Below are positions 23,441-35,616 of a DNA stretch of 64,000 nt, piece by piece. The notes under the pieces are model-generated. The model saw nothing but the letters and a program-made list of their open reading frames with translations. It was not told where the DNA came from and ran no database searches. Position 1 is the first letter of the stretch. Each line of letters starts with the position of its first letter. This DNA comes from Cenococcum geophilum 1.58 (Eukaryota; Ascomycota; Dothideomycetes; Gloniales; Gloniaceae): contig KV748252.1 of the NCBI GenBank assembly GCA_001692895.1, positions 1 through 64,000 on the forward strand. Direction: 5' to 3'. The translations under genes and the position numbers were made by a program.

Positions 23441-24330
23441 AAAACCTATTAATACTATAATCTCTAGAAATGGCAAGAAACTAATTTCTTTAACTATTAG
23501 AGTTTCTATATTGCCTTTTAAATTTTATAAACTATATAAGGCTCTACAGTGTTTTAGGTAATTAAGTTTATTCTTTAAAACTAGAAGGTTATATTTTTAA
23601 TATAAATAACTTATTTAGTAATATAAAACCATATAATTCGAAGACTGGCTTAGGAGCAAATATATATACTAGCGTTATTATAAGTTTAAATTAGGTTTAA
23701 CTCTAACTTCTAGGTTCCAACTTTATATTATTTTACTATTTAGTAGTATTAGTTCTCTAGGATAACATAAAAGGAATAATAGCCTATCTAGACTAGATAT
23801 TTAAAGCACGTTCCTTCTTAGGTTAGTTACTAAGAATCTTTTAAATAAACTAATTGCGCGGCACTTTATCTTTAGCAGTATAAAATATAGATTTTTTAAG
23901 CCTAGCCTCTTATATATTATCTAGGATTATCTCTTAATTTCCTTAAGGCAATAAGTATTAATATTCTATCCCTTCCAGATATCTAGGTTATTTACTATAA
24001 TATATAAAAATACTAGGACGGAATAAAGGAGTAGAGTATTACTATATAAAAGTAGAAGAATCTAGTTAGTATTTAGTAAAGGCGTAAGTCTAAAGTAGGT
24101 AGGTAAGATAAACTAATTATAAGGGTTAATCTACTAGGTAGATTACCGTAGTTTTAGGGGGTAAGTCGCAGCTTAAAGTAGCAATTAGCAGTTAAACTAA
24201 TTAATTAACTAATTAATATCCCGTAGAGGTGCCGTGCAAGAGTTAGTTAAGGTAGTAAAGGTAAAAAGTATAAAGTAAAGTAGACAAGCCTAAGGTAAAT
24301 GCTCTTATAGTAACAATAGCTAAATAGTTT
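23440..24330 (-). pseudogene. Repeat X, copy 2
   Basis: Uninterrupted copy of the sequence split between 5709-5860 and 15207-15930. It lies just upstream (minus strand) of the SNF2-like relic and keeps the same coding-like pattern. Because both copies face the same way and are 8.4 kb apart, they may be the same gene in two element copies in tandem; no family recognised. Confidence 0.6.
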
Positions 24331-25295
24331 TCGTATTTATATGCTTATTATAACCACTTAAATAGGGAAAGGCTAACCAGAATAGTTGGCGTTAAGTAAT
24401 AAGGTTAAGGTAAAGCTAGTTTACGCTAACGGAATATAACGCGCGCGCGTTAAAGGGCAATTTACTATAGCAAATTGCCGCTATATACGCTTCCTCTAGT
24501 TATAGAAAATATTCTTTATAAATAATTAGTATAATAGGCGGAGTTAAAAGTACCTAAGAACGAGGGTTAATGCCCCTAGGACGTTTTACCTGCCTAGAAT
24601 TAATATTTTAGCTTAATTAAGACCGCTTTAATATACCCTTTTAAGTAGGGCTCCTAATAAATAATTAAGACTCTAAATAGTATTAGATTTAAAGCTATAA
24701 GGACTACTACTATATACCGCGTATATTTGTAACTATAAAAACAATTATATCCTTAGAGGCTTTAAGTGTTTATTATATTACATACTTTAAAAGTCCCACA
24801 TTTTAAACCGGTATAATTATTAGTATATCTACCTATAACTCCTCTATCTCTAGGTTAACTCTAGCGTCCTAGGCAATATTAAGAAATTTAAGGAAATTTA
24901 AAAAAAACTTGTCTACCCTTTTACTAAGTTAGTTTAAAGTAGACTAGCACTTAAATCTATATAAATTATAGACCGTAGTATATTCTCTAGATCTTAATAT
25001 ATATAGATTATAAGACCCTAAACGTTATATTTATTAATATATTTAAGTAAAAGAGATTAATATACATCCTAAGGCTCTATATAAGGGTACCCTATAGCAA
25101 AATTTATAGCTCTATACCGAAGTCCTAATTTAGCACTAGCCCAGCTAGCTTTTTTGCGCATATTAAACTACGTATAAATAAGGAGATATTAAGCCACTTC
25201 CTTAGTCTACTTAACTGGAGTATTACTAGACTCTAGGATTTAATTAACAATTTTAGCTATAATCTCACTTTAAATAGCGTAATTTATTTAGTCTT
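24331..25295 (-). pseudogene. Minus-strand coding relic upstream of repeat X copy 2
   Basis: Coding-like on the minus strand (for example L-F-K-V-R-L-Q-L-K-L-L near 25,250) and continuous with 31,217-31,600 once the Copia at 25296-31216 is discounted, as shown by the GTCTT duplication. Product unknown; possibly the N-terminal part of the same unit as repeat X and the SNF2-like relic. Confidence 0.45.
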
Positions 25296-25462
25296 TGCTG
25301 GTCATATAGGGTGACTCACCAATAACAACTACTCGAGTAGGTTATAGTAATATTGGTTAATATGCTTATATCCATTAAAATAAGAAAGGGCGAGGAGCTT
25401 AAAACTCCTCACCACGCTAGTGCCGCGGCGTCACGTGACAACCGCTTACCTCATTTCTAACA
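25296..25462 (-). repeat. 3' LTR of the Copia at 25296
   Basis: 167 bp, read on plus from TGCTGGTCATATAGGG to TTCTAACA; pairs with 31050-31216. Confidence 0.85.
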
Positions 25463-28400
25463 CTAGTAACTCTTCTTTTATAGTTGCCATCTATATATAA
25501 ATACTGCTTAACTAGCGTAATAAATATTAATCCTCCTTACTTACTATTACCGTTATAATATAAGTCTCGCTATCCTAAAATTTGCCTCTTAGCATATAGT
25601 GCTTTCTTACTTAGGAGTTATAGGTAGATATTATATCTGGGCTGCTAAGGCGTTAGTTATAAGTAAGCTAATAGTAATTTTCTATCCTGGGGATAGAAAA
25701 TCCTAATTAGCTAGTTGGAATTAGGGTTTGTAGATTATTATACTCCTACTCCCTTTTAACATAACCTTTAACCTATATATATAGAGTATTTATATTAATA
25801 AACGTCTTTAGAGCCTTATTTAGGTTTACCTTTATTATTACATCTATTGGGTTATCTTAACCGTTAATCTATTAAATTTTAAAGAGTTCTCGCCGTTTGT
25901 AGGATTAATAAAGTACTATAATATTGATTATAAGGCGCTTCTCCTTTATAGTACTAAGCTTAACTAAGCACTTATAAAGGGAGTATATGTTAATATATAT
26001 AATTATTTTTAGGGTAGTTCCAATTGTAATTACTATATTAACTCTACTAACTATTCTATATATCTCTAACGCTAGAACGCTTTAAGTAACGCGCTTACTC
26101 TTAGTTAAGCTCTAATAGATAAGATTGCCGTAGATTATGAAGTTATTCTCTTTAGTAGATTTGTTTGCGATAATAATCTTATATTCTAACTAGGAGCTAA
26201 AATCTTTGTTATTTATAAACGACCTATTAATAAATATAAAGAGCTTAGCGGTGAGGAGATTAGTAGGTATATAGAGTAGTCCCTAATCAAGATGGTTTAT
26301 TTACTAGGAAAGACGCTTATTTAGGGCAAGAATATTATCCTTAGTTAGTTCCTAGTATTAAGTAGTAATAGAGAGATTAAATAAAGCCTTAGGTTAATAG
26401 ATAAAAGTAACATAAGCTCTATAAGCGCGTTACTCTATATATCCTTACTTAAGAGAATTAACATTAATAACGTCGATCTTCTTGCCTTAACCCTTCTAGC
26501 GTAAAGTAATAGAATCCTTATTTAGGGAGAGGATATATCTATTAAAGAGTAATAGTGTTATTAAATTAAGCTTTTCCTTTAGCTTTGCTATAAGATTTAC
26601 CTTTACTAGCTCGTCTTCTTTAAGAGCTAAGAACTAGTCGTCTCCTAAAATAATTATATTATTAGTTTATATGCCGATAATTCTAAATAGGGTTCCTATA
26701 GTTATAATAAGAAAGCAGGGATTAAATATAAAAGTAGTTATTAAAAGCTTCTCTTTATAGTGCTTACTGTAGGTAGCCTACTAGTAAGTTCCTACCTCTG
26801 CAATTCTATATAATAGCTTAAGTATAACTATAATTATATCTTTAGGATACTAGTGGCAAATTTACTCTGGAAGGTATGCCAATATTAAGCGCTAAAGGTG
26901 CGTCTCTAATTAGGTATAGGTTTAAGTAATATTTTATAAATAAACCGCTATTCTATTCTTTATTAAGGAGGGAGCTAACGCAATAATAACTCGCTAACTA
27001 GCTTATTAAATTATAGGAGATTGCATAAAAATTACCTCCTTACTATTATTATTATAACCTTAGATAACAAGCCTTAATTTCTTAAATAGGGCGTTAGTAG
27101 CTTTACCTTTAATCTCATTAACCATTCTTAACTTAAAAATGCGAACTTTATTGAACTTAGTAGGGTCATACTTTTTAAACTTAAAGACTCCTCTTATAAT
27201 AAGACTATCGATCTCCTACTTATTAGATGCTTAAAAAGGAGCTCTAAAAGTTATAATACGACCTTCCTTTTAGAGCTATTTTACGAGCTTAAAGTTAGCC
27301 TTCTCCTTAGCTGTTATAAAGGCCATCAATAACTTAACTCCATTCTTAATGGTAGCAATAAATTGCTCTTTAAAATTAATAAGATATTAGCGATTTTGTA
27401 ATCCTTTCGGGCGACCTCTACCGCGTCATAGTTACGGCATATCTACTATAATTATATTAGGATTGTAGTCGCCTTCTAGAGCACGTTAATTGTGGTTCTT
27501 CTTTAGGGAATCTTTTAAGGCATCCTGTAAAGGCTCGGAACTATTATCTTTATAGTAAAGCTTAATAATAGTTAAATAGAATTAAGTGGGTCTATAAGGC
27601 ATCTAAATAGTATAAGTTTAACTATTAACTATAATAAGTTAATATAGGCCTAACTATTTTCCCTTTTTACGCTATACGCGTACCTTAGACTAGAGTAGTA
27701 GATTAAGCGTAGTTAAGGTATTTAGGCTATTTCTTATTCCTAGTGCATTGTTAACCTAGCGTATAGCGTAGAGACGTTATACCTCCTTTATTGCCTTATA
27801 AATAGCCTTAGCTTATTACACAATAGAGGAAGATAGTAGAGAATTATTAGTTATTTAAGGGTAGGCGCTAAAGACTAGTAATATAAGTACGAGTCCATCC
27901 AGGCTAGCGGAATCGTTAATAGCTTTAATAGCTATTTATAAGGTAAGTTCTTTACTAGCGTCCTCTAGTTCTAAAGAGATAATCTTGTATACGCGGCGTA
28001 ATAGCGTATAATATCGCTCTACTTTTTTTAACGCTATTATATACCTTAATAGGGACTTCCTTAACCTTAATTACTATTGCCTTTATCTATTATTAAAACT
28101 CTATAGATAAGAAGTTCTTTCCTACGTTGTAAACGATTTAATTAGGGGGTTCTAGGTAAACATTAATCTAGTATAATTAAAGGGTATCCCATGTATTCCT
28201 AGCTAATATATCCTTTAAGAATCGTGCGGCTTAGAAGAAGGTTAAAAAGTTAATAACTTAGAGTACTAGCTTGCCGCTAAGATATATAACGTCAACAATA
28301 ATATAGAAGTTAAAGTCGTAGTTATCTTTAAGGGTGAACTTAAATCGGCTAGGGGACTTTGAGTTTATTTAGTAGTAATAGTAGTACTTTATAAGATGCT

Positions 28401-31049
28401 TAATTGCCTTAACCTTAACTTTATAGCCTACTTGCTAAAGAACCCTAAGCAATTAATAAATAAATAGGTGGCTAAATTAACGGTATAGTTAACGTAACTC
28501 TAACTTAGTTAGGTGGCTTTAAGCAATACTCCTCTCTAGTTAATAAAGGAGCAACTAAGGGTAACCCTATTTGCGTACAATAGGTACCTAATTATCTCCC
28601 TATGCGAGCATATTCTTAAAGTTATTAAGCTTAACGCCTAATTTATTTATATCTTTAATGCAAAATAGAAATGGGGTATTTATGGGAACAATATGGAAAG
28701 TAATGCGCCCTAAGGGGGTTTGAACCCTAATTATGCTAAAAAAAATTACAGTACCCTTGCTAAAACGTATTATATATTAGCTTGCCGTTAATTAGTTAAT
28801 CTAAATAGAGGTATTAAGTTATTAAAGAGCTTAAACTTAAGATTCTCCTGCTATAGATACTTCTGCGGCTTTAGTATCTAGTATAATACCGTAAAAGATA
28901 TTTGCTAAGTATTTATTGTTAAAGGAGAATACGGAGCTCTTCTTTGGCTTATTAAAGATATCTAACTTTATAATAGAATATAGTGTAGATTAGTTATTAA
29001 GAATAGCGACGGTTTATATACTATCTACCTTACTATACTTAGTAAAGTATTAGTTGGGTAAGTAGTCCTTAATTTCTATATCTATAAGGAGCTATTCGAC
29101 CTTATTAACTTTACCCTTAAGATCTTTTACGCCTTTATATTAAACTAGGAAGCTTTAGAAGTAGGCTATAGTAACCTTATAATTTTTAACGTTTCTTATA
29201 CTCTAGCAAAACTTATTATATACCTCCTTTTACTTATTAAAAGAATGCCTAGTTAACTAGTAATTTGGTTTTTTATAAATATAGCATTTTTTTTAGCAAT
29301 TACTTTGAAATAAACCTCCACGAGGACCTCCACCTTTACCTTATAGTTGTTAATTGTACCCTCTACTATATTACCTACTACGGCCACTATATATTTAATT
29401 AGTCTAGTTATAATTATATTAGTTAGGCGAGTTAATTAAAGTAGGTTAAAGTTAGGCGTTAAATTACTATACTTTTTAAGAGCGTAGAGCGGTACTAATA
29501 GAAGATCTTAATTAAGCATATATACCTTTATAAGTATTTATAGGATTAAAGAAAGTAAGGTTATATTCTTTAACACCTTAATATACGCTAATAACTTAAT
29601 TATATAGGCTAAAATCCTCTTAATATAATTCGGATAAACTACGCTAAATCGTCTAAAGTTAATTAAAAAGCTTTTAAAGATAATTAAGCTGAGGGATACC
29701 TGGGTTTATAGCAATAATCTTTAGGAAGGTAATCTCTCTCTATTTTAATATATACTACTACTTATTCTCTTTTATTTTAAAGTAGTATCTTAACTTATAT
29801 ATTATACGGTTAAAATTATATCCTTTTTCTACCAAACGATTATAGTAGAAGGTATTAGCTTGGCCCTTAAGCATAATAGAATAGGCGTTGTGGTATTAAT
29901 TAGACTCTATTCCTACCTTCTAGCAACAGTTATAGAAGATACGTAGTTTTGAATTAAGAATATTATATAATTCCCCGCTAAACTTCTTCTCTTAATCTAA
30001 ATAGAGCTTCGTAAGCTCTATAAGCAATTTTAAACTGCCTCTAATTTAAGATTAAAATAGAGGAGGTAAGAGTTATATTATAGGCTGTAGTAGGGACGTA
30101 GGTCTAATCGGTGGAGTCTAAAGGTTAGTAAATTGTAAAGCGATAGGATCCTATGCCTGCTTTCGTTGGGGTATAGTATTTAAAGTTAAAGTTATAGGTT
30201 AAATTAGATATAGAGGAGTTAAAAGCGGAGGTAGGTTCGTCTCTAGAGGTATATTACTTAGATTCTATTATAAGTTAAGCTTCCTTATAGTGCGTAGTTA
30301 GTGCTTAATCTCTTATAGAGTCTATTTATGCTCTTCTTTTATGTTAATAACCTGCTCCTAAATATTATCTTTAATAGTACCCCTATCTATAGGTATAAAG
30401 ACTCTATACTCCCGTAAGAAGTTATGGAAGTCTTATACAATATCCTTCTTTATAGAAGTCTATATTCCCTTTATCTATCTAATAAAGTCCTCCCTTATAC
30501 AGTACTATAGTATAGTGTCGTTATATTCGCTATCTTTGTAGTATATTATACGGTATAATAGGAATTCGTTTAAGTCTTGCTGATTAATATCTTTAAGGGT
30601 GGTTATGTCGGTGTTTTATATCTCTAGGTTAATATCGTCCTCATACTTCTTTAGGTAGGTTAACGCTATAATAGCTATTATTAAAGGTTGTTTGGCGTGT
30701 AATTAGGTAGTAATTGTGATCTTATAGTCTGCGAAGGTACAGAGAGGTATTAAGGTGGTTATTTAACGCGTTTTGGATATTAACTTAGGACCTTAGGTTT
30801 AGTAACACTTTTAACCTAAAGTACTTAACCAAATCTTCATAAACGCGGTTGTTCTGCGTAATAGACGCAACTTAGTATCTCCTAGTACTTAGTAACACTT
30901 CTGTTACTAGTTTTTTGCAAGTTTAAGGTAGCATAGTATCGCTGGGATCTATTTTATATAAGCGCATATAGCACCCCTATATAAGACTGTCTCTTCTATT
31001 TAAAAACCTAGCTACTCTGTGGTTAACTATGTATTTAACCGCTAATCAG

Positions 31050-31216
31050 TATTAGTTATATAGGGTGACTCACCAATAATAACTACTTAAGTAGGTTATA
31101 GTGATGTTGATTAATATGCTTATATCCATTAAAATAAGGAAGGGCGAGGAGCTTAAGACTCCTCGCTACGCTAGTGCCGTGGCATTACGTAACGACCGCT
31201 TGCCTCATTCCCGACA
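31050..31216 (-). repeat. 5' LTR of the Copia at 25296
   Basis: 167 bp ending TTCCCGACA on plus. The adjoining minus-strand leader begins CTGATTAGCGGTTAA, a candidate primer-binding region also seen next to the LTRs at 582 and 57051. Confidence 0.85.
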
Positions 31217-31600
31217 GTCTTAAAAGTATATAGATATTGCATTGCTTTAATTTATAATATCCTTAACTGCCCCTTTAATCTTATATAAATAAGCGCTGCT
31301 AATACTAAACCTAGATATAATCTGCTTATCCTTCCTAGGAGTTTTACTAGCAGACTTATACTATACCTTATCTATAGTATACACACTATCTAATTATATT
31401 ATTGCTATGCTAGGTGCGTATAGTATTAGTAAGGGACGTAGGATTAAAGGTTTATAAATATTTGGCAGTTATAAATTAATTATAATAGGTACTATAGGAT
31501 ACAATACTGCTTTATATATTATTAGCGCTTAGGATAATATACTACTTAGTATATTTAACTTATAATTTAAAAGGAGCAAGCCGTTATGGTTATTAGGATA
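31217..31600 (-). pseudogene. Continuation of the minus-strand coding relic
   Basis: Upstream half of the sequence interrupted by the Copia at 25296. Minus-strand reading contains K-T-P-R-K-D-K-Q-I-I-S-R-F at about 31,300-31,350. Product unknown. Confidence 0.4.
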
Positions 31601-33560
31601 GCTAGTAGATCGCCATAAATTACGGCTATTAGATTAGTTATGCAATCCACTATAACATAAACCAACTTATCTAATCTTAATAACAACGTAAGGAGCCGCA
31701 TTTATTGCTATTATAATAGGCTTAATAAATCGCTAGTGCCCTAAATATAAGCACACGATTTTTACCGTAGGTAGATTAGCGCAATATAAGCTATACTGTA
31801 AAGCTATAGGCATAGACTATTTTAACCAACAGGATAATATCTATCCTATAATTTAGGCTCAAGCGGATATATATAAAGACGATAGGTTTACTATAAAATA
31901 ATAGGTATATAACCTTATAGCAACTAACACCGCTATTAATAATACTTTATTAACCATTATAGGAGATACCGGCTTAATATTAGCAGAGGAGCTAAGCTAT
32001 ATAGCATCCACAGAATAACTAATTAGCACTAAAACGCACAGTTACGCGGCAACAAGCCTCTCTACCTTAGATATTTATTGCACCTAAACTTATTATAAAA
32101 CAACTAGCCGCTATATAGGAACCCTACTTAGCCGCCCGGAGGGGAACTCTAATTAGTAGTCTACTGTAGATCGCGACTACCTACTAAGGCCTAGCTAGCT
32201 AGCAGATAGAATAAATAAAGGTAATAATATATTCTACCCTTTTACAAGCTCTATAGAATAGGCGTAAGTTACCTAGTAGATACGCAATAGTACGTTAATA
32301 AAAGAAATAGACGCGTGGTTATAAGACCCCTATATTAAAAATATAAGGGACGGATATATATTATACTAAAATATAAAAAAAAGTTAAGACAAAACTATGT
32401 TCTATTTCTAAAGGTGTAAGTAATAAAAGCTAGCGAATTATAGAACTTAATATATATGGTAAAAACCTAAAGATATACCACTATAATATACTTAGCGTAG
32501 TGGCCTTCCTAATCGGTTATTTCCTATTTAAAGATAATATAGTTTATTCTCCTATTTATTAATTTAATATAAAAGGTAATAGAGTATATAATAAGGTATA
32601 TACAGCTAACCGTTAGTAAAAGATCTAAGATTAATTACCTAATAGTGCGATAGTTATTATAGTAATACCTAGCAGCGACTAAACTAAGCTAACTATACTA
32701 TCTAGAGACAAAAAGGCGTATCTGGTTTATATTATAATACTTAATATCCTATTAAAGACTTAACGTACAGCTAGTAGGCTAGTAATACTTTTACTAGGTT
32801 ATATACCTATAGACTTACTAAGTAACTGAATAAACAAACTAGATATATACTATTAAGTAATAAGCATTATATTTAAACGTAAGTATTTACCTTAGCAGTA
32901 TATTAGTACTTAAGTTAATATAAAAGCTAGTTCTTAAATACACTACTAGGCGCAGTATACCAATATAATACGCGAATAGGTTTATCCGATAATACTACCC
33001 TATACTTATTAGGTTTATAGTAGACTATAAGGAGTAGGTTATATTAACAGAAGTAAAATTAGGGTAATACTATATAATATATTATATACCGCCTTATAAA
33101 TAAGGTAACCTACTAAGCATTATATCCGGCAAATAGCCGCAATAGATATATAAATCGACCATTAAGTAACTTAAATGATAGTAGAACTTACAGTTAGATC
33201 GCAGTAACCCTAAATATATTAGGCCAATTTAAAATTTTGCCTAGTCCTATTATATAGCGGGTATATACGCTATAATGGCCCCTAATTTATTGTACTAGCT
33301 ATATAAAGGCGTTACAGAGCATTTAATAAGCTTGCTTTAGGTACTACTGCTTAATATTAAAAAAGAGAAAGGAAGGGTTCTAATAACTAATTAGAGTAGT
33401 ATAAAAACTCTATTATCTGCTAAGGATAGGGTAGAACGTCTTTTAACCGTATAATTCGCCAAGGTTAAACCCTTTAAGGATATAATTAGGTAGGATAACT
33501 TCGCAGAGTTAAGCTAATAGACTAAAAAGATGTATAAGTCCCTTCTTTAACAGATTATAC
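31600..33560 (+). pseudogene. Unassigned relic before the Gypsy RT
   Basis: Plus-strand coding-like sequence with many RIP-type stops. By position it could be gag and protease of the following Gypsy, but I see neither a zinc knuckle nor a D-S-G/D-T-G motif, and no 5' LTR, so the boundary between it and the Gypsy is not resolved. Confidence 0.3.
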
Positions 33561-35406
33561 TAGTTATGGCACCCACTATATAGTGCTAAGTACTTTACTA
33601 AACTTAATATAATTGCTACATTTAACCGGATCCGGATTGCGAAGGGCTATAAGTAGCTTATAGCATTTATTACCCGATTTGGACTCTATAAAATACTAGT
33701 TATACTATTTAGCCTCTATATCGCACCCGCTATATTTTAAAACTATATTAACTATATTCTATATAACGCCCTTAACGACTACTGCACTGCCTACCTTAAT
33801 GACGTCCTTGTCTTTTCTAAAACACGCGCTAAGTACACTAAGTATATAAATAAAGTTATCTAAAGACTTAGTAATACTAGACTTTAGATTAATATTAATA
33901 AGTTTAAGTTCTACTCTACTAAAATAAAATACCTTGGCTTAATTATCTTAACTAATAGCATAACTATAGACCTTAAAAAGGTATAGGCCTTATAGGAATA
34001 GAAGAACCCGATATTAATTAAAGAACTATAATAATTTCTTAGCTTTGCGAACTTCTACTAATAATTTATCCAAGGCTACTCTGCTATCGCTATACCTATA
34101 ATACAACTCCTAAAGAAGGATATTAGATAGCTATGGGGACTAAAATAAGCCAAATTATTTAAGGCCCTTAAGGGAGCCTTTACTTTAGCACTAGTACTAG
34201 TATACTATAACTATATAAAGAAAACAGTAGTAAAGATAGATATATTAAATTAGGCTTCTAGCGGAGTCTTTTCCTAGTATAATAATAACGGAAAATTAAA
34301 ACTAGTTATATTCTTCTCCATAAAGCATTTTATGCTAGAGTATAATTATAAGATCTATAATAAAGAACTCTTAGCTATTATTAAGGCTTTAGAGAAATAG
34401 CGTCTTAAGCTATAAGGGACTAAGGAGCTATTTAAAATTATTACTAACTATAAAAACCTATAGACGTTTATAACTACTAAGTAGCTAAATTAGCGCTAAG
34501 TCCGGTAGGCAGAGTTTCTTTTATAGTTTAACTTTATAATTATATATAGACCTAGTAGCAAAGCTACGTTCCCTAACGCCCTAAGCTAGCTACTAGGAAT
34601 AAGGCCTAAGGACGCCGATAATAAACGCCTCCGCTACCAAGCCTAAGTCGTTATACCGCCCCAGAAAGTTAACTCTATAATCCTAGGAGAATTACTACAT
34701 AAGTCCTATAACTCTAATAACGCGGAGTTTATAGCCGCTCTAGACCCTAAAATAGCCGAAAAGTTACTAAATAAGTTAATTTAGCTAGGATATTAAGAGA
34801 ACGAACTCATAAAAGATATAGTGGCGGCCCTATGTAATTAGAAAGCTTGCTATTAGCTAAAGAAGATTAGGAAATTACTCTATTATAATAAGTTAAAATA
34901 TAGTATTATTAACGGACAGATCTACTTTTACTAACGTTTCTTTATCCCCAACGCCCTAAACCTCCGCCTAGAAGTTACCTATCGCTCTTATAGTAGCGGC
35001 CCCGCTAATTACCCTAGCCAGGTTAAAACTCTTAACTTCTTAAACTAAATATACTAGTGGCCAAAAATCTCCTAGTTTACGGCTACCTTTATTAAATACT
35101 GTGCCCTATACTTTTATACTAAGATCCCCTATTCTACCCTACCTAGTTTCTTAAAGCTACTAAAATTACCCGCCTGCCTATAAACCAATATCTTAATTAA
35201 CTATATTATAACACTACTAGTATACTAATGCTACGGCAAGGCATATAAATATATCCTTATTATTATAGACCGCTTAACTAAAATGTAACACCTTGTTCTA
35301 GTAATAGGACTCTTAATAGAGGAGCTAGTTAATAGCTTTATTAACAACGTATATAAGCTTTACGGTATACTAAGCACGATTATCTCTAATTACGACATAT
35401 AATTTA
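33560..35406 (+). mobile_element. Ty3/Gypsy fossil, RT to integrase (left part)
   Basis: Plus-strand Gypsy pol: RT from about 33,590 with the catalytic box read Y-L-N-D-V-L-V-F-S at about 33,791-33,820, RNase H about 34,190-34,600, integrase from about 34,900, up to the ATTTA target where the minus-strand Gypsy entered. It continues at 42,279. Broken at dozens of points. Confidence 0.85.
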
Positions 35407-35616
35407 TGTCACGGCTTATATAAATGCCTCTGAACCAAAGCTTGTAGAATGCTGTATTACGAAGATACTAAGCTAAAGAGAAGGAAAAGGGGTTGCTAGG
35501 ACCGGTGTAAATAAATATATAGGGTAAGCCGCTAAGGCGCTAGCTTTAGGCGGGCCAATCGTAGGTTGGCAGAATTTGGCAAAATTTGGCAGGTAATGTG
35601 CGATAGCGCCGTTATA
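35407..35616 (-). repeat. 3' LTR of the minus-strand Gypsy
   Basis: 210 bp; on minus it has a CCAAT-like GATTGGCC followed by GCCTTAGCGGC and a TATA-like CCTATATATTT. Further copies are at 42069-42278 and about 50428-50636. Confidence 0.9.

Larger units (their letters stand above)
25296..31216 (-). mobile_element. Ty1/Copia LTR retrotransposon fossil, minus strand
   Basis: A 5,921-bp element with 167-bp LTRs (25296-25462, 31050-31216) and a GTCTT duplication (25291-25295, 31217-31221). Its left part (25,770-25,960) reads on the minus strand as the end of a Copia RNase H, including S-L-Y-K-C-L-V-K-L-S-T. The same family is present at 51247-57244. It looks complete in length but is broken at very many points in RIP style. 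Near its 3' end it carries the palindromic module (25677-25701) in the opposite orientation to its sister copy. Confidence 0.88.
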
